A stretch of DNA of 64,000 nucleotides from Gaiellasilicea sp963811885. Lineage in GTDB: Bacteria > Actinomycetota > Thermoleophilia > Gaiellales > Gaiellaceae. The translations under genes were made by a program, and so were the position numbers. The stretch covers positions 1-64,000 of the forward strand of contig CAWETB010000004.1 of NCBI GenBank assembly GCA_963811885.1, read 5' to 3'. A model generated the notes under the pieces. It was given only the letters and a program-made list of their open reading frames with translations, was not told the DNA's origin and ran no database searches. Numbering within the stretch: position 1 is the stretch's first letter; each line of letters starts with the position of its first letter. Shown here one piece after another: positions 1-8,457 of this stretch.

Positions 1-773
1 GCGAGGGCGGCTTCGACGAGGAGACCGTGCTCGAACTGGTCGAGACGGCGCACCGGACGGGCGTGCGCGTGCGGATTGCGCCGAAGACGACCGAGCTGCT
101 GCTCCAGCGCGGCGAGTACGTGCCCGGCCAGGGCGTGCCGCTCTTCGAGCTCCAGCCGCCCGTGCTCGCCGGCGCCGACTGGGCGGTCAAGAAGGCCTTC
201 GACCTCGGTGTCAGCTTCCTCGTCGTCCTCATCGGGCTGCCGATCTGGCTCCTGATCGCGGCCGCGATCAAGCTCGACTCGCGCGGCCCGATCCTCTACC
301 GCGACCGCCGCATCGGCGTCGGCGAGGGCGAGTTCGGGATGCTCAAGTTCCGGACGATGGTGCAGGGCGCCGCCGAGCAGCAGGCGGTGCTGGAGGAGCA
401 CAACGAGGCCGGCGGAGCGCTCTTCAAGATCCGCGACGACCCGCGCGTGACCCGCGTGGGGCGCGTACTCCGGCGGCTCTCGATCGACGAGCTGCCGCAG
501 GTGCTGAACGTCCTCGCCGGCGAGATGAGCCTCGTCGGGCCGCGGCCGCTGCCCCTGCGTGACTACCGGCAGCTGGAGGCGTGGCACCGCAAGCGCTACA
601 ACGTCCTGCCCGGGATCACCGGTCTCTGGCAGATCTCCGGCCGCTCGAACCTGACCTTCGACGACCTCGTGCGGCTCGACTTCTACTACATCGAGAACTG
701 GTCGATCTGGCTCGACATCTCGATCCTCGTCAAGACGATTCCGGCGGTCATCGGCGGCCGCGGCGCGTACTAG
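1..773 (+). CDS. Undecaprenyl-phosphate sugar-phosphate transferase, C-terminal part (WcaJ/PglC family), 5' end outside window
   Basis: The reading frame is open from the left edge, so the N-terminal membrane region is missing; an internal GTG at 27 is not the real start. Family enzymes move a sugar-1-phosphate from a nucleotide sugar to undecaprenyl phosphate, the first membrane step of exopolysaccharide synthesis. Visible features are a hydrophobic segment at about residues 60-80, the family motif KFRTM, an RRLSIDELPQ helix and GEMSLVGPRP, followed by the conserved GITGLWQ and YYIENWS blocks at the C-terminus. It ends convergently with the regulator gene on the other strand; a 12-base palindrome (773-784) spans the two stops. 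The same gene fragment recurs at 4191-4963. Confidence 0.9.
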   Translation, partial: EGGFDEETVLELVETAHRTGVRVRIAPKTTELLLQRGEYVPGQGVPLFELQPPVLAGADWAVKKAFDLGVSFLVVLIGLPIWLLIAAAIKLDSRGPILYRDRRIGVGEGEFGMLKFRTMVQGAAEQQAVLEEHNEAGGALFKIRDDPRVTRVGRVLRRLSIDELPQVLNVLAGEMSLVGPRPLPLRDYRQLEAWHRKRYNVLPGITGLWQISGRSNLTFDDLVRLDFYYIENWSIWLDISILVKTIPAVIGGRGAY

Positions 774-776
774 GAG

Positions 777-1859
777 CTAGCTCCCGTCCGGCCAGCCGCC
801 GCGGTGCAGCACCATCGGGTAGTGCGGCAGCGTCCCGGTCGGATCCTCGAGCATGGCCTCGGTCTGCGCGAGGTACGGCTTGCTGCCGCGCCAGCCGCCC
901 GCCTCCGGTCGTAGGCCCAGCGCGAGCAGATCCTTCCGTTCGAGCAGGTCGGTGAGCGCCGCGCGAAGCCGGTCGCCGGTTTGTGCGGACCAGCGAGCAT
1001 CGATCTCGCCGTGCCGGCTCTCGGCGCGCGTCTGCGCCTCGCTGCCGGTCGCCGTCAGGCGGATGACCTTCTCCTCCGTGGCCACGTAGCCGTGCTTCGC
1101 GAGGAAGGTCGTCGCCATCGCCACGGCTTCCTTCGAGATGCCGCCGCGCAGCGCCACGTCCCTCACGTTCATGCCCCTCTCGTCGAGAACGCGCACGACG
1201 TTGGCGCTCAGCGGCAATGCGAGCCCGGCCTCGCGTTCGAACTCGAGCGCGTAGGCGAGGAGCGCACGAGAGAGGAGCGCGGACAACGGAGCCTGCGACG
1301 CGTCTCCGCGCGTCCCGCCACTGACGGCATCGACCACCGTCCAGCTCGCACCGCCGACGATCGGGATGTACTCCGGCAGCGCAAGCTCGGGCCGGCGGGC
1401 GATCGGCTCGAGTGAGAGCCGAAGCTCGCCGACCGCGGCGGCACCGAATCGCTCCGCCCAGCGCTCCTCGATCTCGTCGGCCAGCGGACGCCAGATCGCC
1501 GCGGCCGCCCGACCGGCGGCGGTCGGGCGAACGACCCAGTCCGGGCGAAGTCCGCGCCCGGAGCCGGAGCCGTCGCGCCGGGTCTCGGAGTTGGGCCCGA
1601 CCGACACGTATCGCCAACGTTCCATCCCTCCGAGCGTCGAGAGCGTCCGCGCTTTGGGAATGCCGGTGGCGTCGGGCAACTCGGCCACGGTGATCCCGTC
1701 GCCGACGAAGCGCATGAAGTTCGCCCACATCACGAACGACGTCACGCGCGGCGTCTGACCGGAGTCGCGCAGGCGTCGCTCGAATGCGTTGTCGAGCTCG
1801 ACGGTGAACGCCACGAGAATGTGTGAGAGAAGCGTCGACAGGGGGAAGCGCACAGGCAT
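777..1859 (-). CDS. Double winged-helix MarR-like protein (copy 1)
   Basis: The 360-residue product appears to contain two MarR-like halves. Residues about 1-150 carry a helix-turn-helix pattern (ITVAELPDATGIPKARTLST) and residues about 195-330 a second one (MNVRDVALRGGISKEAVAMA). The second half ends with a conserved-looking tail about pairs of Trp-Gly and HYPMVLHRGGWPDGS. No membrane segment or enzyme motif is visible. Single-polypeptide MarR duplications would give a built-in pseudo-dimer, but I do not recognise a named family. It lies antisense between two polysaccharide genes and diverges from the CgeB-like gene, so it may regulate the locus. Copy 2 (4967-6049) differs at only a few residues. 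Confidence 0.75.
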   Translation of the reverse strand: MPVRFPLSTLLSHILVAFTVELDNAFERRLRDSGQTPRVTSFVMWANFMRFVGDGITVAELPDATGIPKARTLSTLGGMERWRYVSVGPNSETRRDGSGSGRGLRPDWVVRPTAAGRAAAAIWRPLADEIEERWAERFGAAAVGELRLSLEPIARRPELALPEYIPIVGGASWTVVDAVSGGTRGDASQAPLSALLSRALLAYALEFEREAGLALPLSANVVRVLDERGMNVRDVALRGGISKEAVAMATTFLAKHGYVATEEKVIRLTATGSEAQTRAESRHGEIDARWSAQTGDRLRAALTDLLERKDLLALGLRPEAGGWRGSKPYLAQTEAMLEDPTGTLPHYPMVLHRGGWPDGS

Positions 1860-1924
1860 GTCAGTCGTAGCCGCCGACTCTATGGCGACCCGACGCTCCT
1901 TACGGCGCCTTCATGCCCGCTCCC

Positions 1925-1930
1925 TATGCT
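1925..1930 (+). promoter_or_regulatory. -10 box TATGCT of a leaderless glycosyltransferase transcript
   Basis: TATGCT ends 7 bases before GTG 1938. The same box-to-start spacing recurs throughout the window, which supports GTG 1938 rather than the ATG inside the box at 1926. Confidence 0.55.
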
Positions 1931-1937
1931 GTCCAGC

Positions 1938-3150
1938 GTGAAAGCGCCGAAGATCCTCGCCGTCGCGTCGGCGGTCGACCTCGACTTCCGCTACGGCTGC
2001 ACGCCCGCGTGGTGGCAGCTCTGGAAGGGGATGTACGAGGTCGGGATCGACCTGATCGTGACCCCGTACCGCGGGAGGCCGGTCGAGTCGCCCTGGTGGC
2101 GGACGGCGGCGAACCCGACCTGGGTCGAGGGCGAGAGCTTCGCCGCCGTTCGCGGCGGGCTCGCGCGGCTGAAGGGCGACCGGTACCTCCGCCGAGCCGA
2201 GGAGTCGCCGGACGAGACCGTGCTCGACAAGGCGGCGCGCGAGACGATCTGGCGCTGGGTGACTCCGCGCTGGCGGCGGCACCTGACGAAGGTGCTCGAG
2301 GAGGAGAAGGACGTGGACGCGGTGATCGTCTTCACCGTCCCGATGGCGCACTTCCGCGGCATCCCGACCTACCTGCGCGAGCGGTTCGGCGTGCCGGTGA
2401 TCTTCTACGACGGCGACGTGCCGATGAGCCTGCCCGAGTTCGGCGGCATGGACACCGGCTTCAACTACTACCACGGCGCCGATCCGTCCGAATACGACCT
2501 GGTCGTCTCGAACTCCGAGGGTGGGCTGTCAAGCCTGCTCGACCTCGGCGCCAAGCGCGCGGAGGCCGTCTTCTGGGGCGCCGATCCCGAGTTCTTCGCG
2601 CCGCGGCCGGTCGAGAAGCTGCACGACGTCTTCTTCTACGGCTACGGCGACAAGTTCCGCCGCGACTGGATGGCGGCGATGGTGGGGGAGCCGAGCCGTG
2701 CCGCGCCGGAGCTCGAGTTCGCGCTCGGCGGGCGCGACTTCCAGGGCGACACCGGCCGCGCCTGGCTCGTCGGCGACATTCCCTTCAACGCCTTCGCCCA
2801 GGCGATCTCCGCCTCGCGGATCAACCTCAACATCACCCGCCGCTCGCACGCGACCGTTACCGCCTCGTCCTCGTGCCGGCCGTTCGAGCTCGCAGCGCCG
2901 GCGCCGCGATCGTCTCGAACCCGTACGAGGGGATCGAGCGCTGGTTCGAGCCGGGCCAGGAGCTGCTCGTCGTCAACGACGCCGACGAGGCGCTCACGGC
3001 CTACCGCAGCTGCTCGACGACCCGGCGCAGGCGGAGGCGATGGGCGCGCGGGCGCGCGAGCGCGTCCTCGACGAGCACACGTACGCGCATCGCGCGCGGC
3101 AGCTGCTCTCGCTGGTCGGACTCGGTGCCCCGGCGGGCGTGCGTGCCTGA
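1938..3150 (+). CDS. CgeB-like glycosyltransferase (copy 1, two single-base deletions)
   Basis: About 404 residues, Glyco_trans_1_2 (CgeB) type. The C-terminal block SCRPFELASAGAAIVSNPYE followed by GIERWFEPG is typical of the UDP-sugar-binding half of GT-B enzymes. Compared with the intact copy at 6128-7342, copy 1 lacks one base near 2894 and one near 3010, so the last third is split over three frames. The protein is otherwise highly similar, which suggests recent loss or sequencing error. The start GTG 1938 is preferred over ATG 1926 because the latter overlaps the -10 box. Its stop overlaps the GT2 start at 3143 by 8 bases, implying coupled expression. Confidence 0.8.
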
Positions 3151-3868
3151 GCACCGCCGCCTCGCGATCGTCCCCGCCCGGAACGAGGAGGGGGCGGTCG
3201 GCCGCGTCGTCGAGGAGCTGCGCGCCTTCGATCCCGAGCTCGACGTGGTCGTGATCGACGACGGCTCGGAGGACGCGACCGCCGCGAGCGCGGCTGCCGC
3301 GGGCGCGGCCGTCGTCAGCCTCCCGTTCAACCTCGGGATCGGCGGCGCCGTTCAGACGGGCTTCAAGTACGCGCTCGAGCAAGGCTACGACACGGTCATC
3401 CGGCTCGACGGCGACGGCCAGCACGACCCGCAGGAGATCCCGCAGCTGCTCGCGCCGCTGGCGCGCGGCGAAGCCGACGTCGTCGTCGGCTCTCGCTTTG
3501 CGGAGGGCGACGGCGACTACCGGCCGCCGTTCGCCCGCCGTGCGGGGATCCGCTGGTTCGCGCACCTCGTGTCGCTGCTGACGCGGCAGAAGCTGACCGA
3601 CACGACGTCCGGCTTCCAGGCGGTGAACGCCCGTGCGATCCGGCTCTTCGCCGCCGACTATCCGCACGATTACCCCGAGGTGGAGGCGGCCGTGATGGTC
3701 GTCCGCCACAAGCTGCGGATCATGGAGGTCCCGGCCCAGATGCGCGACCGCGAGACCGGCGAATCGTCGATCACGGCGCTCCGCTCCTTCTACTACGCGA
3801 TCAAGGTGACGCTCGCGCTCCTCGTCGGCATCTTCCGCCGCCGCGTCGTCCCGCTCGAGGAGGGATAG
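3143..3868 (+). CDS. GT2 glycosyltransferase, dolichyl-phosphate-mannose-synthase-like (copy 1)
   Basis: A 241-residue GT-A enzyme. The N-terminus reads VPEHRRLAIVPARNEE, followed by VVVIDDGSEDAT and the metal-binding block VIRLDGDGQHDPQEIP, then VVVGSRF and TDTTSGFQAVN. These are the hallmarks of DPM1-like transferases that charge polyprenyl phosphate with a hexose. The C-terminus holds one hydrophobic helix (about residues 215-232). The start GTG overlaps the preceding stop. It is followed after 2 bases by the DUF2304 gene, a pairing common in actinobacterial glycan loci. Confidence 0.9.
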   Translation: MPEHRRLAIVPARNEEGAVGRVVEELRAFDPELDVVVIDDGSEDATAASAAAAGAAVVSLPFNLGIGGAVQTGFKYALEQGYDTVIRLDGDGQHDPQEIPQLLAPLARGEADVVVGSRFAEGDGDYRPPFARRAGIRWFAHLVSLLTRQKLTDTTSGFQAVNARAIRLFAADYPHDYPEVEAAVMVVRHKLRIMEVPAQMRDRETGESSITALRSFYYAIKVTLALLVGIFRRRVVPLEEG

Positions 3869-3870
3869 CC

Positions 3871-4190
3871 ATGACACCGCTCTACGTCTCGATCGCCGGC
3901 TCGGTCGCTTCGATCCTGCTGATCCTCGTCGTCCTCGAGCTGATCCGCAGCCGCCGGCTGCGCGAGCGCTACGCGCTGCTCTGGCTCGCGACCGGCCTCG
4001 TCCTGCTCGTCCTCTCCGCGTGGCGCGGCGGCCTGGACACGATCGCCGGCTGGGTCGGCGTCACCGGCTACCCGCCGGCCGTGCTCTTCGCCGTCGCGAC
4101 GCTCTTCATCCTCGCCGTGCTGCTGCACTACTCGACCGTGATCTCGAAGCTCGCCGACCAGAACGTGATCCTCGCGCAGCGGCTCGCTCA
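3871..4190 (+). CDS. DUF2304 membrane protein, truncated by the duplication junction
   Basis: About 106 residues match the intact copy at 8062-8457: an N-terminal hydrophobic helix, an RSRRLRERYALLWLATG block, two further hydrophobic helices and the family ending STVISKLADQNVILAQRLA. At 4188-4190 the sequence jumps into the sugar-transferase gene in another frame, so the native C-terminus is lost and the open frame continues with an unrelated tail to 4713. DUF2304 proteins are small membrane partners of polyprenyl-phosphate glycosyltransferases; the exact role is unknown. Confidence 0.8.
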
Positions 4191-4963
4191 GCGAGGGCGG
4201 CTTCGACGAGGAGACCGTGCTCGAACTGGTCGAGACGGCGCACCGGACGGGCGTGCGCGTGCGGATTGCGCCGAAGACGACCGAGCTGCTGCTCCAGCGC
4301 GGCGAGTACGTGCCCGGCCAGGGCGTGCCGCTCTTCGAGCTCCAGCCGCCCGTGCTCGCCGGCGCCGACTGGGCGGTCAAGAAGGCCTTCGACCTCGGTG
4401 TCAGCTTCCTCGTCGTCCTCATCGGGCTGCCGATCTGGCTCCTGATCGCGGCCGCGATCAAGCTCGACTCGCGCGGCCCGATCCTCTACCGCGACCGCCG
4501 CATCGGGGTCGGCGAGGGCGAGTTCGGGATGCTCAAGTTCCGGACGATGGTGCAAGGCGCCGCCGAGCAGCAGGCGGTGCTGGAGGAGCACAACGAGGCC
4601 GGCGGGGCGCTCTTCAAGATCCGCGACGACCCGCGCGTGACCCGCGTGGGCCGCGTGCTTCGGCGGCTGTCGATCGACGAGCTGCCGCAGGTGCTGAACG
4701 TCCTCGCCGGTGAGATGAGCCTCGTCGGGCCGCGGCCGCTCCCCCTGCGTGACTACCGGCAGCTGGAGGCGTGGCACCGCAAGCGCTACAACGTCCTGCC
4801 CGGGATCACCGGTCTCTGGCAGATCTCCGGCCGCTCGAACCTGACCTTCGACGACCTCGTGCGGCTCGACTTCTACTACATCGAGAACTGGTCGATCTGG
4901 CTCGACATCTCGATCCTCGTCAAGACGATTCCGGCGGTCATCGGCGGCCGCGGCGCGTACTAG
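4191..4963 (+). CDS. Sugar-phosphate transferase C-terminal fragment (copy 2, no N-terminus)
   Basis: Nearly base-for-base copy of 1-773. It retains the catalytic half (KFRTM, GEMSLVGPRP) but begins abruptly at the duplication junction without the N-terminal membrane domain. The first usable start is GTG 4217. If the junction is real, the product would be a PglC-like minimal transferase of about 248 residues, a size that can be active in other species because small phosphoglycosyl transferases consist of just this domain. If the junction is an assembly artefact, the real gene is the full-length one. Confidence 0.8.
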
Positions 4964-4966
4964 GAG

Positions 4967-6049
4967 CTAGCTCCCGTCCGGCCAGCCGCCGCGGTGCAGC
5001 ACCATCGGGTAGTGCGGCAGCGTCCCGGTCGGATCCTCGAGCATGGCCTCGGTCTGCGCGAGGTACGGCTTGCTGCCGCGCCAGCCGCCCGCCTCCGGTC
5101 GTAGACCCAGCGCGAGCAGATCCTTCCGTTCGAGCAGGTCGGTGAGCGCCGCGCGAAGCCGAGTGCCGGTTTGTGCGGCCCAGCGAGCATCGATCTCGGC
5201 GTGCCGGCGCTCGGCGCGCGTCTGCGCCTCGCTGCCGGTCGCCGTCAGGCGGATGACCTTCTCCTCCGCGGCCACGTAGCCGTGCTTCGCGAGGAAGGTC
5301 GTCGCCATCGCCACGGCTTCCTTCGAGATGCCGCCGCGCAGCGCCACGTCCCTCACGTTCATGCCCCTCTCGTCGAGAACGCGCACGACGTTGGCGCTCA
5401 GCGGCAATGCGAGCTCGGCCTCGCGTTCGAACTCGAGCGCGTAGGCGAGGAGCGCACGAGAGAGGAGCGCGGACAACGGAGCCTGCGACGCGTCTCCGCG
5501 CGTCCCGCCACTGACGGCATCGACCACCGTCCAGCTCGCACCGCCGACGATCGGGATGTACTCCGGCAGCGCAAGCTCGGGCCGGCGGGCGATCGGCTCG
5601 AGTGAGAGCCGAAGCTCGCCGACCGCGGCGGCACCGAATCGCTCCGCCCAGCGCTCCTCGATCTCGTCGGCCAGCGGACGCCAGATCGCCGCGGCCGCCC
5701 GACCGGCGGCGGTCGGGCGAACGACCCAGTCCGGGCGAAGTCCGCGCCCGGAGCCGGAGCCGTCGCGCCGGGTCTCGGAGTTGGGCCCGACCGACACGTA
5801 TCGCCAACGTTCCATCCCTCCGAGCGTCGAGAGCGTCCGCGCTTTGGGAATGCCGGTGGCGTCGGGCAACTCGGCCACGGTGATCCCGTCGCCGACGAAG
5901 CGCATGAAGTTCGCCCACATCACGAACGACGTCACGCGCGGCGTCTGACCGGAGTCGCGCAGGCGTCGCTCGAATGCGTTGTCGAGCTCGACGGTGAACG
6001 CCACGAGAATGTGTGAGAGAAGCGTCGACAGGGGGAAGCGCACAGGCAT
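4967..6049 (-). CDS. Double winged-helix MarR-like protein (copy 2)
   Basis: Second copy of the 360-residue protein at 777-1859, same length and arrangement. Differences are a handful of substitutions in the second winged-helix half, for example Gly to Glu in the segment EFEREAELALP and several changes in the helix after LTATGSEAQTRAE. Such clustered differences between nearly identical copies fit two alleles or strains as well as a young paralog pair. It is divergent from the glycosyltransferase at 6128 and convergent with the transferase fragment upstream. Confidence 0.75.
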   Translation of the reverse strand: MPVRFPLSTLLSHILVAFTVELDNAFERRLRDSGQTPRVTSFVMWANFMRFVGDGITVAELPDATGIPKARTLSTLGGMERWRYVSVGPNSETRRDGSGSGRGLRPDWVVRPTAAGRAAAAIWRPLADEIEERWAERFGAAAVGELRLSLEPIARRPELALPEYIPIVGGASWTVVDAVSGGTRGDASQAPLSALLSRALLAYALEFEREAELALPLSANVVRVLDERGMNVRDVALRGGISKEAVAMATTFLAKHGYVAAEEKVIRLTATGSEAQTRAERRHAEIDARWAAQTGTRLRAALTDLLERKDLLALGLRPEAGGWRGSKPYLAQTEAMLEDPTGTLPHYPMVLHRGGWPDGS

Positions 6050-6114
6050 GTCAGTCGTAGCCGCCGACTCTATGGCGACCCGACGCTCCTTACGGCGCCT
6101 TCATGCCCGCTCCC

Positions 6115-6120
6115 TATGCT
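6115..6120 (+). promoter_or_regulatory. -10 box TATGCT (copy 2)
   Basis: Same sequence and same 7-base distance to GTG 6128 as in copy 1. Confidence 0.55.
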
Positions 6121-6127
6121 GTCCAGC

Positions 6128-7342
6128 GTGAAAGCGCCGAAAATCCTCGCCGTCGCGTCGGCGGTCGACCTCGATTTCCGCTACGGCTGCACGCCCGCGT
6201 GGTGGCAGCTCTGGAAGGGGATGTACGAGGTCGGGACCGACCTGATCGTGACCCCGTACCGCGGCCGGCCGGTCGAGTCGCCGTGGTGGCGGACGGCAGC
6301 GAACCCGACCTGGGTCGAGGGCGAGAGCTTCGCCGCCGTGCGCGGCGGGCTCGCGCGGCTGAAGGGCGACAAATACCTGCGCCGAGCCGAGGAGTCGCCG
6401 GACGAGACCGTCTTCGACAAGGCGACCCGCGAGGCGATCTGGCGCTGGGTGACGCCGCGCTGGCGGCGGCACCTGACGAAGGTGCTCGAGGCCGAGAAGG
6501 ACGTCGACGCGGTGATCGTCTTCACCGTCCCGATGGCGCACTTCCGCGGCATCCCGACCTACCTGCGCGAGCGCTTCGGCGTGCCGGTGATCTTCTACGA
6601 CGGCGACGTGCCGATGAGCCTGCCCGAGTACGGCGGCATGGACACGGGCTTCAACTACTACCACGGCGCCGATCCGTCCGAATACGACCTCGTCGTCTCG
6701 AACTCCGAAGGTGGGCTGTCAAGCCTGCTCGAGCTCGGCGCCAAGCGGGCGGAAGCGGTCTTCTGGGGCGCCGACCCCGAGTTCTTCGCGCCGAAGCCGG
6801 TCGAGAAGCTGCACGACGTCTTCTTCTACGGCTACGGCGACAAGTTCCGCCGCGACTGGATGGCGGCGATGGTGGGGGAGCCGAGCCGTGCCGCGCCGGA
6901 GCTCGAGTTCGCCCTCGGCGGGCGCGACTTCCAGGGCGACACCGGCCGCGCCTGGCTCGTCGGCGACATCCCCTTCAACGCCTTCAACCAGGCGATCTCC
7001 GCCTCGCGGATCAATCTCAACATCACGCGCCGCTCGCACGCCACGGTTCCCGCCTCGTCCTCGTGCCGGCCGTTCGAGCTCGCGAGCGCCGGCGCCGCGA
7101 TCGTCTCGAACCCGTACGAGGGGATCGAGCGCTGGTTCGAGCCGGGCCACGAGCTGCTCGTCGTCAACGACGCCGACGAGGCGCTCACCGTCTACCGCAG
7201 CCTGCTCGACGACCCGGCGCAGGCGGAGGCGATGGGCGCGCGGGCGCGCGAGCGCGTCCTCGACGAGCACACGTACGCCCACCGGGCGCGGCAGCTGCTC
7301 TCGCTCGTCGGCCTCGGGGCCACGGCAGGCGCGCGTGCCTGA
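6128..7342 (+). CDS. CgeB-like glycosyltransferase (copy 2, intact)
   Basis: 404 residues, uninterrupted. The N-terminal half contains KILAVASAVDLDFRYG and an acidic loop around IFYDGDVPMSLPEYGGMD. The C-terminal half has GAKRAEAVFWGADPEFFAP, RINLNITRRSHATVPASSSC and the donor-binding RPFELASAGAAIVSNPYEG. This is the Glyco_trans_1_2/CgeB pattern of a GT-B fold glycosyltransferase; donor and acceptor are not predictable. The stop codon overlaps the start of the GT2 gene at 7335. Confidence 0.85.
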   Translation: MKAPKILAVASAVDLDFRYGCTPAWWQLWKGMYEVGTDLIVTPYRGRPVESPWWRTAANPTWVEGESFAAVRGGLARLKGDKYLRRAEESPDETVFDKATREAIWRWVTPRWRRHLTKVLEAEKDVDAVIVFTVPMAHFRGIPTYLRERFGVPVIFYDGDVPMSLPEYGGMDTGFNYYHGADPSEYDLVVSNSEGGLSSLLELGAKRAEAVFWGADPEFFAPKPVEKLHDVFFYGYGDKFRRDWMAAMVGEPSRAAPELEFALGGRDFQGDTGRAWLVGDIPFNAFNQAISASRINLNITRRSHATVPASSSCRPFELASAGAAIVSNPYEGIERWFEPGHELLVVNDADEALTVYRSLLDDPAQAEAMGARARERVLDEHTYAHRARQLLSLVGLGATAGARA

Positions 7343-8060
7343 GCACCGCCGCGTCGCGATCGTGCCCGCCCGCAACGAGGAGGAGGCCGTCGCGGGCGTG
7401 GTCGAGGAGCTGCGGGCGTTCGACCCCGAGCTCGACGTGGTCGTGATCGACGACGGCTCCGAGGACCTGACGGCCGAGCGTGCGGCTGCAGCGGGCGCCG
7501 CCGTCGTCAGCCTCCCCTTCAACCTCGGCATCGGCGGCGCCGTCCAGACGGGCTTCAAGTACGCGCTCGACCACGGCTACGACACGGTGATCCGGCTCGA
7601 CGGCGACGGCCAGCACGACCCGCAGCAGATCCCGAACCTGCTCGCGCCGCTCGAGCGCGACGAGGCCGACGTCGTCGTCGGCTCGCGCTTCGCCGAGGGC
7701 GCGGGCGACTACAAGCCGCCGTTCGCCCGCCGTGCGGGGATCCGCTGGTTCGCGCACCTCGTCTCGCTGCTGACGCGGCAGAAGCTGACCGATACGACGT
7801 CGGGCTTCCAGGCGGTCAACGCGCGGGCGATCCGGCTCTTCGCCGCCGACTACCCGCACGACTACCCCGAGGTCGAGGCGGCGGTGATGGTCGTGCGCCA
7901 CCGCCTGCGCATCCTCGAGGTGCCGGCGCAGATGCGCGGCCGCGAGACCGGCCGCTCGTCGATCACGATGCTGCGCTCCCTCTACTACGCGATCAAGGTG
8001 ACGCTGGCCTTGCTCGTCGGCATCTTCCGCCGCCGCATCGTCCCGCTGGAGGAGTCGTGA
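7335..8060 (+). CDS. GT2 glycosyltransferase, dolichyl-phosphate-mannose-synthase-like (copy 2)
   Basis: 241 residues, homologous to 3143-3868 but with more differences than the upstream genes. The nucleotide-binding DDGSEDLTAE, the DGDGQHDPQQIPN metal site and the TTSGFQAVNARAIRLFA block are conserved. The protein ends with a hydrophobic helix and basic residues (GIFRRRIVPLEES), consistent with membrane attachment. Start GTG overlaps the previous stop. A DUF2304 partner follows after a single base. Confidence 0.9.
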   Translation: MPEHRRVAIVPARNEEEAVAGVVEELRAFDPELDVVVIDDGSEDLTAERAAAAGAAVVSLPFNLGIGGAVQTGFKYALDHGYDTVIRLDGDGQHDPQQIPNLLAPLERDEADVVVGSRFAEGAGDYKPPFARRAGIRWFAHLVSLLTRQKLTDTTSGFQAVNARAIRLFAADYPHDYPEVEAAVMVVRHRLRILEVPAQMRGRETGRSSITMLRSLYYAIKVTLALLVGIFRRRIVPLEES

Positions 8061-8061
8061 G

Positions 8062-8457
8062 ATGGACCCCGTGACCCCGCTCTACGTCTCGATCGCCGCG
8101 ACGATCGCGTCGATCCTGCTCATCCTCGTCGTCTTCGAGCTGATCCGCAGCCGCCGGCTGCGCGAGCGCTACGCGCTGCTCTGGCTCGCGACCGGCGTCG
8201 TGCTGCTCGTCCTCTCGGCGTGGCGCGGCGGCCTGAACACGATCGCCGGCTGGGTCGGCGTCACCGGCTACCCGCCGGCGGTGCTCTTCGCGGTCGCGAC
8301 GCTCTTCATCTTCGCCGTGCTCCTGCACTACTCGACCGTGATCTCGAAGCTCGCCGACCAGAACGTGATCCTGGCGCAGCGGCTCGCGCTGCTCGAGCAG
8401 CGCATCCGGCCCGACCGCGAAGCGCACGGACTAGGCGCGACTCGACCGGCGGGCTGA
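8062..8457 (+). CDS. DUF2304 domain membrane protein (copy 2, intact)
   Basis: 131 residues with three hydrophobic helices (about residues 8-28, 40-57 and 70-92) separated by a basic loop, and a polar C-terminal tail LEQRIRPDREAHG. DUF2304 proteins are usually encoded beside polyprenyl-phosphate glycosyltransferases, as here. The gene overlaps the minus-strand gene end at 8431 tail to tail. It marks the right end of the duplicated block. Confidence 0.85.
   Translation: MDPVTPLYVSIAATIASILLILVVFELIRSRRLRERYALLWLATGVVLLVLSAWRGGLNTIAGWVGVTGYPPAVLFAVATLFIFAVLLHYSTVISKLADQNVILAQRLALLEQRIRPDREAHGLGATRPAG

Larger units (their letters stand above)
1..4187 (+). repeat. Tandem duplication, copy 1 (about 4.19 kb)
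   Basis: Base 1 matches base 4191 and the match runs without large gaps to 4187. The unit holds the C-terminal part of a sugar transferase, a minus-strand double winged-helix gene, a CgeB-like glycosyltransferase, a GT2 glycosyltransferase and most of a DUF2304 gene. The first 1.9 kb is nearly identical between copies, while the last 2 kb differs more, mostly at third codon positions. Copy 1 has two single-base deletions relative to copy 2 (near 2894 and 3010). The repeat starts at the very first base of the window, which raises the possibility of an assembly end or chimeric join. Confidence 0.9.
4191..8387 (+). repeat. Tandem duplication, copy 2
   Basis: This is the second copy of the same gene set in the same order and orientation. 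The two copies are joined at about 4188-4191, inside the DUF2304 gene of copy 1, which runs straight into the middle of the sugar-transferase gene of copy 2. Copy 2 is the better preserved: its CgeB-like and DUF2304 genes are uninterrupted and complete. After 8387 the sequence continues as the natural C-terminus of DUF2304. Confidence 0.9.

Noticed and set aside
773..784. Palindrome GGAGCTAGCTCC (also at 4963-4974) as a bidirectional terminator
   Set aside because: Only 6 bp per arm with no loop, and it coincides with two stop codons; too weak to call.
1913..3868. 651-codon ORF across the copy 1 glycosyltransferases as one protein
   Set aside because: Its first part is a shadow frame; only the last 241 codons form the GT2 enzyme.
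3871..4713. Long ORF as a genuine DUF2304-transferase fusion protein
   Set aside because: The transferase part is read in the wrong frame after 4190, so the tail is meaningless sequence.
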